Source: Thermoleophilaceae bacterium (GTDB lineage: Bacteria; Actinomycetota; Thermoleophilia; Solirubrobacterales; Thermoleophilaceae). Taken from it: a DNA stretch of 30,558 bases. The stretch's first letter is position 1; each line of letters begins with the position of its first letter. The notes below the pieces were generated by a model, which was not told the origin of the DNA, did not search any database, and was given only the letters and a program-made list of their open reading frames with translations. Both the position numbers and the translations under genes were made by a program. Of this stretch, positions 14,697 through 22,934 are shown in pieces. The stretch spans positions 1-30,558 of the forward strand of contig JACCUC010000142.1 of the NCBI GenBank assembly GCA_013812065.1. The letters run 5' to 3'.

Positions 14697-16250
14697 TCAG
14701 GGCGAGGAGAGGGAAATGCGCACTTCGTCCTCGACGGGCGGGTCGTCTTCGTGCTCGGCACAGCCCGTGGCGGCGAAGCACCGGATGCGGACTTCGCTCG
14801 TCGAGGCGTCCAGCCTTAGAAAGCTCTTGAACAGCGGCGGGTCGTTCCAGTCGAGAAGCTCAGAGAGCCACGGGTTGTACCCGCGCTGACCCGGGAGCGG
14901 GGCGACGAGGCGGGCGGCCAGGCTCGAGCGGCGGCTCGGGGCCATCCGGCGGGCACTGTCGCGCCGTGGCTCGAGGCCAAGGTGCTCGCGCACGATGGCC
15001 GCGGCCTCGTCGGGGGGGATGAAAAAGAGTCCCCGGCCGCGGGTGAGGAGCCGGTCGTAGACCTTGCTGTACGCCGACAGGGAGTCGCCCCGCAACGGAT
15101 AGCAGCGGAAGTCCTCCTCTTTCACTCCAGGTAGGTCGATCAGGGGGATCTTGTGGGTGGCGCTCATGTAGGCGCCACCGGCGCCCGAGACGATGTACTG
15201 GATCGTGCGCTCACCGTCGGTTCGTACCGGGTACCGCTGGTAGTTGTGGACATCACCGCCGATGGCTGCCACGTACCGGTGCTCCGGCGCGCGGACGATG
15301 CGGTCGACGGCACTGAGATGGGGCGAGCGAACGGGGCCGTCGCCGTTCACGTACAGAGGGCGGCCCGTGAGTAGCAGCTTCGGCTTGCTGCTCGAGGCGG
15401 AGACCGCGCGGAGCCACTCGAGCTGGTCGCGGTCCATCGAGCCGGTGATGCCGGTGTCGATGGACACGATTCGCAGCGGCCCCGTATCCATCGCCCAGTA
15501 TGGCCCCGGTTGGCGGTGCTCGGGACGCAGCTGATGCTCGGGTCGAGCCCGCATCGCCAACCCTCGGGCGAGGGCCTCAGGGTCTGGCCGCGCGGGTGGG
15601 CGCCACAGGATGCGCCGGAGGGTGTCCCGCCACCCGGTGGCGCCCGATGCTTCGTAATCCACCGGCGGGGGCGACTCGACTTCGCAGAAGTGAAGCATGA
15701 AGCCGGTCAGCCCGTCGTACCAGTCGTGGTTTCCGGGCAGGGCGTAGATCGGAGCCGGGTAGTCCTTGTAGGGCCGGTAGAACTTGTCCACGTACTGGTT
15801 CCCATCACCGGCGGGGTAGACGACGTCGGAGCACACGACCATGAAAGCCGTACCATCGGCCCGGGCTAGGAGCGGGGGGACGGTCGCGTACTGCGAGTCG
15901 TCGCCCTCGCCGGGATCGCCGACGACCAGGAAGGAGAACGGGCCGAGCTCCGAGCGGTTCACGATGAGGTCGTCGCCCACCTTTCCGCGTTGGTTCTCGA
16001 CCCACCGTCGGCGAAGCTCGTCGGTGGGGTCGCCGAGTCCGCGGGCTATGAGGTCGTTGCGCGACTCCAAGAGGACCGATGGCCGGAGCCACGAGAACCT
16101 CGGCGCCCGCGGAGGGAGCAGCTCCCGGTAGCGCCCGGGTCGGGCGCAGGACCAGCCGGCGGCGGCAAGCGAGTCCCGGGAGGACGCCCCGACGCGGGGC
16201 TCGGCCCCCTCGATCGAGCTCCCGGCTCCAGCGGCGATCTCGCCGTCCAT
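14697..16250 (-). CDS. Calcineurin-like metallophosphoesterase
   Basis: A 517-residue protein with all main metal-binding blocks of the calcineurin superfamily: VVGDPGEGD at 109-117, SDVVYPAGDGNQY at 141-153, GNHDWYDG at 173-180 and GGDVHNYQRYP in the last third. The pair of metal ions would hydrolyse a phosphomono- or diester. Residues 1-100, before the fold, have no recognisable domain. The C-terminal about 130 residues follow the last motif and are also unassigned; they contain WNDPPLFKSFLRLDASTSEV, reminiscent of a beta-sandwich tail. No signal peptide or membrane span is clear. The ATG at 16248-16250 is used; a GTG six bases upstream is in frame. It is first of a two-gene unit with the patatin gene and divergent from GMC1. 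The substrate could be a phospholipid or nucleotide. Confidence 0.85.
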   Translation of the reverse strand: MDGEIAAGAGSSIEGAEPRVGASSRDSLAAAGWSCARPGRYRELLPPRAPRFSWLRPSVLLESRNDLIARGLGDPTDELRRRWVENQRGKVGDDLIVNRSELGPFSFLVVGDPGEGDDSQYATVPPLLARADGTAFMVVCSDVVYPAGDGNQYVDKFYRPYKDYPAPIYALPGNHDWYDGLTGFMLHFCEVESPPPVDYEASGATGWRDTLRRILWRPPARPDPEALARGLAMRARPEHQLRPEHRQPGPYWAMDTGPLRIVSIDTGITGSMDRDQLEWLRAVSASSSKPKLLLTGRPLYVNGDGPVRSPHLSAVDRIVRAPEHRYVAAIGGDVHNYQRYPVRTDGERTIQYIVSGAGGAYMSATHKIPLIDLPGVKEEDFRCYPLRGDSLSAYSKVYDRLLTRGRGLFFIPPDEAAAIVREHLGLEPRRDSARRMAPSRRSSLAARLVAPLPGQRGYNPWLSELLDWNDPPLFKSFLRLDASTSEVRIRCFAATGCAEHEDDPPVEDEVRISLSSP

Positions 16251-16324
16251 GGACACAGACTAGGGCTTGGGTGGAGCGGACGCAAGCGGCCCGAGGCGAC
16301 TCGGAGGACGCTGGCCGAAGCCGC

Positions 16325-16352
16325 TTGACTCCTCTCCTCGGCCCCCTATAGT
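16325..16352 (+). promoter_or_regulatory. Strong sigma70-type promoter upstream of GMC1
   Basis: TTGACT (16325-16330) and TATAGT (16347-16352) are near-consensus -35 and -10 hexamers with a 16-bp spacer, unusual in such GC-rich DNA. Transcription should start at about 16359-16361, which coincides with an ATG at 16361. The GMC1 start lies about 100 bp downstream. Confidence 0.65.
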
Positions 16353-16360
16353 GTCGCTGG

Positions 16361-16447
16361 ATGAGAGGCACTCGCCGTCGCCCGCCTCCGGCAAGCTGTG
16401 GTCACCGAAGACCGCGGTGGGCGTGGGCTTCGTCCGCCGCTCCCTGA
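16361..16447 (+). CDS. Possible leaderless 28-residue peptide
   Basis: The ATG at 16361 falls at or within two bases of the transcription start predicted by the promoter at 16325-16352, so it could be read as a leaderless start, which is common in actinobacteria. The 28-residue frame is rich in Arg, Pro, Ala and Trp and ends at TGA 16445-16447, 10 bp before the GMC1 GTG. No family is recognised. It may be a leader peptide or chance. Confidence 0.3.
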   Translation: MRGTRRRPPPASCGHRRPRWAWASSAAP

Positions 16448-16457
16448 CCGCGGTGGT

Positions 16458-18209
16458 GTGACCGATTCCGTGCGGTCCGAACAGGACGTGACGGCTGAGG
16501 AGCACTTCGACGCAGTGGTCGTCGGCTCGGGCTTCGGCGGCGCCGTGGTGGCGTTGCGTCTGGCGGAGGCTGGACTGTCGGTGTGCGTGCTCGAGCGCGG
16601 CAAGCCCTATCCGCCGAACTCCTTCCCGCGGAGCCCGCACGGCCTGGCCAAGAACTTCTGGGACCCCAGCGAGGGTCTCTACGGCATGTTCAACCCATGG
16701 TCGTTCCGGGGGCTCGAGGCGCTCGTCTCGAGCGGGCTCGGTGGAGGCTCGCTGATCTACGCGAACGTTCTGATTCGCAAGGACGAGGACTGGTTCGTCG
16801 AGAACGATCACGAGGTGGGTGGCTTGCGGCCGTGGCCGGTGACGAGGGCGGACCTCGACCCCCACTACGACGAGGTGGAGCGCATGCTCGACGCTCAGCG
16901 CTACCCGCTCGAGAATGCTCCATTCGACGCGACGCCAAAGACCATCGCCTTCAGGGAGGCCGCCACGTCGCTGGGACTCGACCACGAGCTCCCCAAGCTC
17001 GCGGTGAGCTTTCGCGGTCCGGGTGAGGAGCCGGGCGTCGGGCGTCCCATCCACGAGCGCCCCGATCGCCCCAATCTCCACGGGCAGCCCCGCCTGACGT
17101 GCCGTCTGACCGGCGAGTGCGACTTCGGCTGCAACTACGGGTCCAAGAACAGCCTCGACTACAACTACCTGACCGAGGCTCACCACGCAGGAGCCGACAT
17201 TCGCACCCTCTCGGAGGTCCGTTCCTTCGCCCCCCGGGCCGAGGCGGGCTACACCATTCGCTACGTCGAGCACCACCCCGAGTGGGCCGCGGAGGGCGCG
17301 CCACCGCCTGCTCCTGTGCCCCGGACGCTGACGGCCAGACGTCTTGTGCTCGCGGCCGGGACGCTTGGCACGACCTACCTACTGTTGCGCAACCGCAGTG
17401 CCCTTCCTGGCCTCAGCTCGGCGCTCGGGACACGGTTCTCGGGCAACGGCGACCTGCTCACCTTCGCCACACGCTGCACGACGGTCGCCGGGGGCAAGCG
17501 GAGGCCGCGCCGCATCGACCCCGGTCGCGGACCGGTGATCACGAGCCGGGTCCGCGTCCCGGACGCTCTCGACGGTGGGGGAGCGACCGGGCGAGGCTTT
17601 TACCTCGAGGATGCCGGCTACCCCGAGATCGTCAACTGGCTCGTGGAGACCTTCGATACTCCCGGTCGACTCTGGCGCTTTCGGAGCACCCTTCGTCGCC
17701 TCGTGCGCGAGTACCTTCAACGCGACCCCGACAGCGACCTCGCTGGGGAGGTCTCAGGGTTCTTGGGAGCGGCCGTGCTCTCCGACACGACTCTTCCGCT
17801 GCTGGCGATGGGGCGGGATATCCCCGACGGGAGGATGCGCCTGCGTGGGCGCCACGGGCGCCTCGATGTCGACTGGACGAAGGAGACCTCCGAGGCGTTC
17901 TTCGCGCGCATCCGCGACACGGCAAGCGATCTCGCCCAGGCGCTCGGCGGCGGGCTCGCCGACAACCCGCTCTGGCACCTCGGACGGGTCATCACCGTCC
18001 ATCCATTGGGAGGGTGCCCGATGGCCGATACCGAGCGCGATGGGGTCGTCAACTCCTTCGGCGAGGTGTACGGCCATCCGGACCTCGTGGTCGCCGACGG
18101 CTCGGTCATGCCCGGCCCGGTGGGGCCTAACCCGAGCCTCACCATCGCCGCGCTCGCCGAGCGCTTCGCCCAGCAGATGGTCGAGCAGGGAACATCCGGC
18201 GGTGCCTGA
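16458..18209 (+). CDS. GMC oxidoreductase 1 (cholesterol-oxidase-like)
   Basis: A 583-residue FAD-dependent glucose-methanol-choline family enzyme. The N-terminal nucleotide-binding motif is VVVGSGFGGAVVALRLAEAG and ends in VLERG. GLGGGSLIYANVLIRKDEDW is the second FAD segment. CRLTGECDFGCNYGSKNSLD carries Cys215, Cys221 and Cys225. The C-terminal part has the active-site block HPLGGCPMADT and VADGSVMPGPVGPNPSLTIA, as in cholesterol oxidases and related bacterial alcohol dehydrogenases. Such enzymes oxidise sterols, long-chain alcohols or sugars. There is no signal peptide. I used the GTG at 16458; GTGs at 16470 and 16488 are also possible, and no ribosome site decides. It is convergent with GMC2 and has its own promoter. 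Substrate undetermined. Confidence 0.9.
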   Translation: MTDSVRSEQDVTAEEHFDAVVVGSGFGGAVVALRLAEAGLSVCVLERGKPYPPNSFPRSPHGLAKNFWDPSEGLYGMFNPWSFRGLEALVSSGLGGGSLIYANVLIRKDEDWFVENDHEVGGLRPWPVTRADLDPHYDEVERMLDAQRYPLENAPFDATPKTIAFREAATSLGLDHELPKLAVSFRGPGEEPGVGRPIHERPDRPNLHGQPRLTCRLTGECDFGCNYGSKNSLDYNYLTEAHHAGADIRTLSEVRSFAPRAEAGYTIRYVEHHPEWAAEGAPPPAPVPRTLTARRLVLAAGTLGTTYLLLRNRSALPGLSSALGTRFSGNGDLLTFATRCTTVAGGKRRPRRIDPGRGPVITSRVRVPDALDGGGATGRGFYLEDAGYPEIVNWLVETFDTPGRLWRFRSTLRRLVREYLQRDPDSDLAGEVSGFLGAAVLSDTTLPLLAMGRDIPDGRMRLRGRHGRLDVDWTKETSEAFFARIRDTASDLAQALGGGLADNPLWHLGRVITVHPLGGCPMADTERDGVVNSFGEVYGHPDLVVADGSVMPGPVGPNPSLTIAALAERFAQQMVEQGTSGGA

Positions 18210-18235
18210 ACAGCCGGTACCTTCAACCCTGTCGC

Positions 18236-19849
18236 TTACAGCGGCTCCGTCTCGCTCAGGCCGCGGCCCTGCGTCATCAGCGCGGCGGTGCGTTCGGCCA
18301 GGGCGCCAATGGTCATCGACGGATTCCGCCCTATGGCGACGGGCACAATGGCGCCGTCGGCCACGAAGAGGTTCCGGTGGCCGAATACCTCGCCGCGATG
18401 ATCGACGACCGCCTCCTCGGGACCGGTGCCCACCCTGCATCCGCCCAGGGGATGGACGGTGACGAGGCTTCTGAGCACGGACCACGACAGGGGAACGCGC
18501 AGGTGTCCCCCTGTGGCCTCCGTAAGGCGCTGGTGCGTCGAGAGGATCGCGTCGATCACCGGCGCCGACCGGCGCACATCCCAGGTGAGCCTCAGCTTCC
18601 TCTTCCAGGGCATCAAGCGACGGCGGCCGAGAGAGAGCTCGCCATCGGCGGCGTCGACACCCTCGCCCAGCCAGACCATCACGTTCCTCGTGGGGTTCTT
18701 CTCGTCGCGGCCCCGGCGCAGGTGCCGCTGCAGCGCCCAAGCGAAGGGACTTACGCGCCCGGAGCGAAGTTGGGCGGTGAGCGCGTTGAGCAGCAGGTTG
18801 GGGAAGCCGTCGTCCTCGACGAAGAAGCGCTGGCCGTTCACCGAACCGTCCATGAAATCGAGGCCGGCAGCGATCGTGGGGCCGATCGACTGCCCCACCT
18901 CCGTGTCAGGGCCATAGATCCCCGAGGTGAAGAAGTTGGCGTTGGCGCTCCAGTGCCGGCCGAGCACGCCGCTGATGCGCGGAAGCGTCCTGTGCTGGTC
19001 ACGGCACCGCAGCAAGAGCTCCGTCGAGCCGAGCGAGCCGGCGGCGACGACGACTCGCTCCGCGCGTTCCTCTCCTCGCAGCAGGCCCCCGTCCTCGATC
19101 CGGTCGAAGATGACGCGATACCCGCTGTCGTCGGGCTGAATGCACCGGACGAGATGGAGCGGCCGGACCTCGGCGCCGTGCTGCTCCGCCGCCGGGATGT
19201 AGTTGAGGTCGAGCGTGTTCTTGGCCTGAACGTCGCAGCCGATGTCGCAGTTGCCGAGGTGTACGCACGTGCCCTGAGGCTGCCCTTGGCCGTTGACGAA
19301 GGAGCGCGAGTGGCGGGTGTCGAGCGGGTCGGGAAGCTCATAGCTCCACTCCGGGTCGAACGAGAGGGCCAGCGGGACGCTGTCGAAGCGGTCGGTATGT
19401 CCCAGCCGCTCAGCCGCGCGCTGGAGGAGCTTGTAGCGATGGGTGTGCTGCCCGGGGGGGATCTCGCGTACGGCCAGCATCTCGTGCACCTTCGCGTAGT
19501 AGGGCGCGAGCTCGGAGTATGTGATCTCCGGCGGCCAGCCGCCCTCGAACAGCGCCGGATCGGCTTTCATGACCACGCTCGAGTAGCAAAGCGACCCGCC
19601 GCCGACCCCAGCGCCCTGGGCCACCGTCATTCCTCGAGCGAAGCGCAGGTCGAGCCAGCCGTTATACCGGTGCGGGTGCCCGGGCTGGTAGAGCCAGGCG
19701 TCGCCGGGCCCGCGTGGGTACTGGTCTTTGGTCCAGCGCCGGCCACGCTCCAGCACCAGCACGCTTGCGCCCGCCTGCGCGAGGCGACAGGCGGTCACCG
19801 CGCCGCCGAAGCCACTGCCCACGACGATCACGTCGAACCCTGGGGCCAT
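18236..19849 (-). CDS. GMC oxidoreductase 2
   Basis: A 537-residue paralogue of GMC1. It starts FDVIVVGSGFGGAVTACRLA (FAD loop) and has GAGVGGGSLCYSSVVMK. CVHLGNCDIGCDVQAKNTLD carries Cys195, Cys201 and Cys205. VTVHPLGGCRVG and FVADGAIVPVAIGRNPSMTI come near the end. It is the last gene of a minus-strand unit: the OYE gene, a small membrane protein and a catalase-like gene lie upstream with gaps of 48, -4 and 41 bp. This context links it to the handling of an oxidised organic substrate. There is no export signal. The TAA stop sits 26 bp from the stop of GMC1. The alcohol or ketone it acts on is unknown. Confidence 0.9.
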   Translation of the reverse strand: MAPGFDVIVVGSGFGGAVTACRLAQAGASVLVLERGRRWTKDQYPRGPGDAWLYQPGHPHRYNGWLDLRFARGMTVAQGAGVGGGSLCYSSVVMKADPALFEGGWPPEITYSELAPYYAKVHEMLAVREIPPGQHTHRYKLLQRAAERLGHTDRFDSVPLALSFDPEWSYELPDPLDTRHSRSFVNGQGQPQGTCVHLGNCDIGCDVQAKNTLDLNYIPAAEQHGAEVRPLHLVRCIQPDDSGYRVIFDRIEDGGLLRGEERAERVVVAAGSLGSTELLLRCRDQHRTLPRISGVLGRHWSANANFFTSGIYGPDTEVGQSIGPTIAAGLDFMDGSVNGQRFFVEDDGFPNLLLNALTAQLRSGRVSPFAWALQRHLRRGRDEKNPTRNVMVWLGEGVDAADGELSLGRRRLMPWKRKLRLTWDVRRSAPVIDAILSTHQRLTEATGGHLRVPLSWSVLRSLVTVHPLGGCRVGTGPEEAVVDHRGEVFGHRNLFVADGAIVPVAIGRNPSMTIGALAERTAALMTQGRGLSETEPL

Positions 19850-19890
19850 TGTCTTCTTCTACCGCGTCAGCTCAGAAGGCCCGCCGACTG

Positions 19891-20784
19891 CTATGGCCGA
19901 CTCGGAACGTCGCGCGGAGTCCAGAAGTGGAGCCGCTTATCGCCGCCTTCGGAGATGGCGTACTCGGTGAACTCGATCACGCCAAGCCTGGTCCAGTCCC
20001 TGTCGTCGAAGTCCTTGACGTTGATCGTGTAGACCAGCTTGTGGTTCGGGTAGTGCTCGAGCCTCAGCTCGTCGCGGAAGTCGCGTGCCTCGACCCTGGG
20101 GGTGTCATCGGCGGCCTTCAACATCATCAGGTCGGGAGTGGCCACTTCGCTGCCGGTGGGTAGCCCGAGCGTGGAGATCGGATGTACCTCACGCCATCCG
20201 GGCCTGGTGTCGATGAGCCTGAAGATGACCCGGTTGACCAGGTTGGCGCCCGGATCGAGGCCGACCGTCGGCATGTTGGTGGGCTTGTAGTCGATGATGT
20301 GCTTTAGGCGCTCGCCGCTCAGCTTGCTGACCGTTACGAAGTTGCCCGGCCAGACCTTCCGGTCCGGGTCAAGGGTCGGGTAGACCTTGCCGGCGATGCC
20401 GAACGCACGTCGCTCTCCGGCGTTTAGGCTGTTGCCCGCGATCGAGGCGCGCGCGATGATCAGCGCCTCCGACCCGCTCGCGAAGTAGCCCGTGTACGGG
20501 GAGTCCTGGTCGATCCGCCAGATGCCCGTGTAGCAGATGCCGTTGGCGTGAATCAGCTTGTCGAACCTGGGGAGGACGTCGCGCCGATCGATGAGGCTGC
20601 GCGCCGAGTCGTTGAAGAACCGTACGAACCGTCCCGGGCGCAGCCCTTGGCGGTGCGGCAGCTCGGCGTACGAGCCGCTGAACGCGACCGCCTTCACCTC
20701 GTTGAAGGTGGAGCCCTCGTACGCGAAGATCGCGTCGCGGTCGCCGGGATAGTCGGCGGCGGCCCCCCCAGTGCGCGTCGTCAT
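19891..20784 (-). CDS. Catalase-fold haem protein (y4iL-like)
   Basis: A 297-residue protein much shorter than ordinary catalases (about 480 or more). LPRFDKLIHANGICYTGIWR at 71-90 corresponds to the catalase distal-side VVHAKGAGAFG, and His79 would be the distal haem histidine. SPYTGYFASGSEALIIARAS and RAFGIAGKVYPT are further catalase-superfamily blocks. I cannot find the usual proximal R-x-x-x-Y haem ligand, so haem binding is not proven. Related mini-catalases do not act on hydrogen peroxide but on fatty-acid hydroperoxides; the coral allene oxide synthase and a Pseudomonas protein are examples. It overlaps the membrane protein stop by four bases (ATGA), so it is coupled to it. Function as a hydroperoxide-transforming enzyme is an inference. 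Confidence 0.75.
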   Translation of the reverse strand: MTTRTGGAAADYPGDRDAIFAYEGSTFNEVKAVAFSGSYAELPHRQGLRPGRFVRFFNDSARSLIDRRDVLPRFDKLIHANGICYTGIWRIDQDSPYTGYFASGSEALIIARASIAGNSLNAGERRAFGIAGKVYPTLDPDRKVWPGNFVTVSKLSGERLKHIIDYKPTNMPTVGLDPGANLVNRVIFRLIDTRPGWREVHPISTLGLPTGSEVATPDLMMLKAADDTPRVEARDFRDELRLEHYPNHKLVYTINVKDFDDRDWTRLGVIEFTEYAISEGGDKRLHFWTPRDVPSRP

Positions 20785-21218
20785 GCCGCGATGCCCTCGC
20801 CGTGCTCGCTCAGTTCGCCGCCCAACCCCTCGGCTCCGCGCTCGCGACGATGCTCACGCATGGCTAGAACGAGCAGCGGGCCCTGGATGCAGAACAGCAC
20901 GGCGTCGATGATCCCGAACAGTGGATAGACGCGTGGCCTGAGGACCAGGAAGAAGAGGACGCCGGGAGGGCGAGCAAGAACAGACAGACAGGCCGTGGTG
21001 CGGTAGCGGTAGGGGTCCTGCGCACCGGGAATGTAGAACAGAGAGAGCAGCACCACCAGAAGCGACGCGAAAGCCGTCCAGGTGGGATCGCCGGTCGGCC
21101 GCTGTCGGACCACCTTTAGCGTCCGTTCGGGCGCGAAGATCGCCGGCACGCCGAGCACCCAGTCTTGGACGATGCCAAGCCACATGGAGGCGCGGAACCA
21201 GCGAGCGTACTTGTTCAT
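20781..21218 (-). CDS. Small multi-span membrane protein
   Basis: A 145-residue protein with three or four hydrophobic segments, around residues 10-30 (WLGIVQDWVLGVPAIFAP), 50-67 (AFASLLVVLLSLFYIPG), 77-95 (ACLSVLARPPGVLFFLVL) and 98-118. The C-terminal 30 residues are polar and charged. The segment ending IFAPER recalls the LFAPEA of the small protein at 24902. The ATG at 21216-21218 has GGGAG about 9 nt upstream; a longer start at 21254 is less likely. It is translationally coupled to the catalase-like gene, so it may bring that protein to the membrane. No known family. Confidence 0.7.
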   Translation of the reverse strand: MNKYARWFRASMWLGIVQDWVLGVPAIFAPERTLKVVRQRPTGDPTWTAFASLLVVLLSLFYIPGAQDPYRYRTTACLSVLARPPGVLFFLVLRPRVYPLFGIIDAVLFCIQGPLLVLAMREHRRERGAEGLGGELSEHGEGIAA

Positions 21219-21266
21219 AGGATGGTCTCCCACCGTCAGGGTGTCTTCACGCATGCGCGCTCTCGC

Positions 21267-22688
21267 TCAGACCGTTGCCGGGGCAGCCTCGCCTCGCTCC
21301 GCCTCCGCTTCTGGCGGCCAGGAGGGTCGGTAGACGGACAGGACCTGCTCAACCATCTCCTCGCGCGAGTCGAACCGCTTCTCCTCATAGCAACCGAGCG
21401 GGTTCTGAAGCGTGTGGATGAGGCACCTGTTGCAGTATGTGCATGGTCGGGGGGCTTGGTCATGGCCGCCGGCGAAGAGGTTCACCAGGTCGTTGTTCGC
21501 AACCAGGGTCCGCGCCATGCTCACGCCGTCGCAGTCTCCTTCCGTGATCGCTCGCCGGATGACAGAGGCCGTTTGGAAGCCGCCGGTGCAGATGACGGGG
21601 ATGCTCACCGCCTTCTTGATCCTGCGGGCATCCGGCAGGGTGAGCCCCTCGATGTGGTCGGCATCGGGAGTTGTGCGCCCCCATATCCACTGGAACAGCC
21701 GCCTCAGTCCCGGAGTACGGAAGACGATGTAGTTCCGCAGCCCAAACCTCGCAGTGGAGATCATCGCTCCGTACGTCTGTGCAGCGACGTCGACGGGGAA
21801 GAACCCGGCGGGGTTGCGCGGGTGAGGGAACATGCTCCCCGTCGAGACGTGGATGGCATCCACGCCGGCCTCCTCAAGCCACCGGCAGACCTGCACGCTG
21901 TCGTTGATGGTGTTACCCCTAGGTTCCCACGGAAGGACCGCATTGTTGTGGTCGACGGCGCTGATCTTCGCCTGCAGGTGGAAATCGTCGCCGACCTCGG
22001 TACGGATCGCACGCACCACCTCCAGGATGAACCGTGCGCGGTTCTCCAAGGACCCGCCGTATTCGTCCTCACGGTCGTTGATCGCGGAGCTGAGGAACTG
22101 CGTGAAGAGGTACCCGTTGGCTGAGTGCAGCTCGACGCCGTCGAGGCCCGCCGCGCGCGCGCGCCGTGCGCCGTCGGCGAAGTCACGGACGGTCTGCTTG
22201 ATATGCGCGCTGTCCATGGCGTTCGCGCGCAGCCCGTGGATTCGTTCGATCTGGGCGGTCGGCCCGAAGCTGGTCGGCCGCTCGAACCCGACGATGTCGC
22301 GCTGGCGACCGCCGTGGCTCAGCTGCATGATGAACTTGCAGCCGTGCTCGTGTACGCGTTCGCCGAGCTCGCGCCAGAACCGTATGCGGTCGTCGTGGTC
22401 GATCGTCGCGTAGTTGGGCACGATGCGCCCCTCGATCACCACCGGGACGAACGAGGAGATGATGGTTCCCACGCCGCCCCGTGCGAACTTGAGCTCCCAG
22501 TTGATGCGCACGGGACTCCCGGAGCCGTCGTAGTTGTCGAAGCGCCCGGAGATATTCGATCGAAAGACCCGGTTCTTAACGGTGAGATTGCGGAACTCGA
22601 GCGGCGAGAAGATGGGATCCTCGGCCGTGGCGGGATCGAGGCCCGCTGCTCGGTCAGTCGCCTCGGCCGGAGAGTTGCCCGTCGTCAC
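21267..22688 (-). CDS. Old yellow enzyme (NADH:flavin oxidoreductase) with Fe-S cysteines
   Basis: A 473-residue FMN-dependent TIM-barrel reductase. The barrel starts IFSPLEFRNLTVKNRVFRS and shows FIMQLSHGGRQ. ELHSANGYLFTQFLSSAIND is the diagnostic substrate/FMN loop, followed by REDEYGGSLENRARFI. The cysteines Cys416, Cys419, Cys422 and Cys433 (CTYCNRC, then ten residues, Cys) match the 4Fe-4S site of 2,4-dienoyl-CoA reductase-type members, but the FAD/NAD C-terminal domain of those enzymes is missing. Such proteins reduce the C=C bond of unsaturated ketones, as plant 12-oxophytodienoate reductase does. I chose the GTG at 22686-22688, as residues before it do not match. It is the first gene of its transcript, divergent from di-haem gene 1. 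Confidence 0.9.
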   Translation of the reverse strand: MTTGNSPAEATDRAAGLDPATAEDPIFSPLEFRNLTVKNRVFRSNISGRFDNYDGSGSPVRINWELKFARGGVGTIISSFVPVVIEGRIVPNYATIDHDDRIRFWRELGERVHEHGCKFIMQLSHGGRQRDIVGFERPTSFGPTAQIERIHGLRANAMDSAHIKQTVRDFADGARRARAAGLDGVELHSANGYLFTQFLSSAINDREDEYGGSLENRARFILEVVRAIRTEVGDDFHLQAKISAVDHNNAVLPWEPRGNTINDSVQVCRWLEEAGVDAIHVSTGSMFPHPRNPAGFFPVDVAAQTYGAMISTARFGLRNYIVFRTPGLRRLFQWIWGRTTPDADHIEGLTLPDARRIKKAVSIPVICTGGFQTASVIRRAITEGDCDGVSMARTLVANNDLVNLFAGGHDQAPRPCTYCNRCLIHTLQNPLGCYEEKRFDSREEMVEQVLSVYRPSWPPEAEAERGEAAPATV

Positions 22689-22934
22689 TGGTTGCTCTCC
22701 GCGATGACGTGGGCGCCGCCACGTTCGGCGCGCGGGGCCGGAGGCTCGGTCCGGCGCCGGTCCATGGGCTCGCTGGCGCCCGTCAAGGCTCCTTGCACGC
22801 TCACACCCTATCGAGTAAGGGAAGGCGATGCAAGGACGGGCTCCACCTCCCAAGGAAAGTGACGGCGACCCGTCGATTCGGTTAGGCTTCCTGGCGTGCG
22901 ACGGAGGAGTCCGCGGTCTGAGGACCGCTAGAGC

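Noticed and set aside
18377..20032. A 551-residue plus-strand frame opposite GMC2
   Set aside because: Antisense shadow; the minus strand has FAD and active-site motifs.
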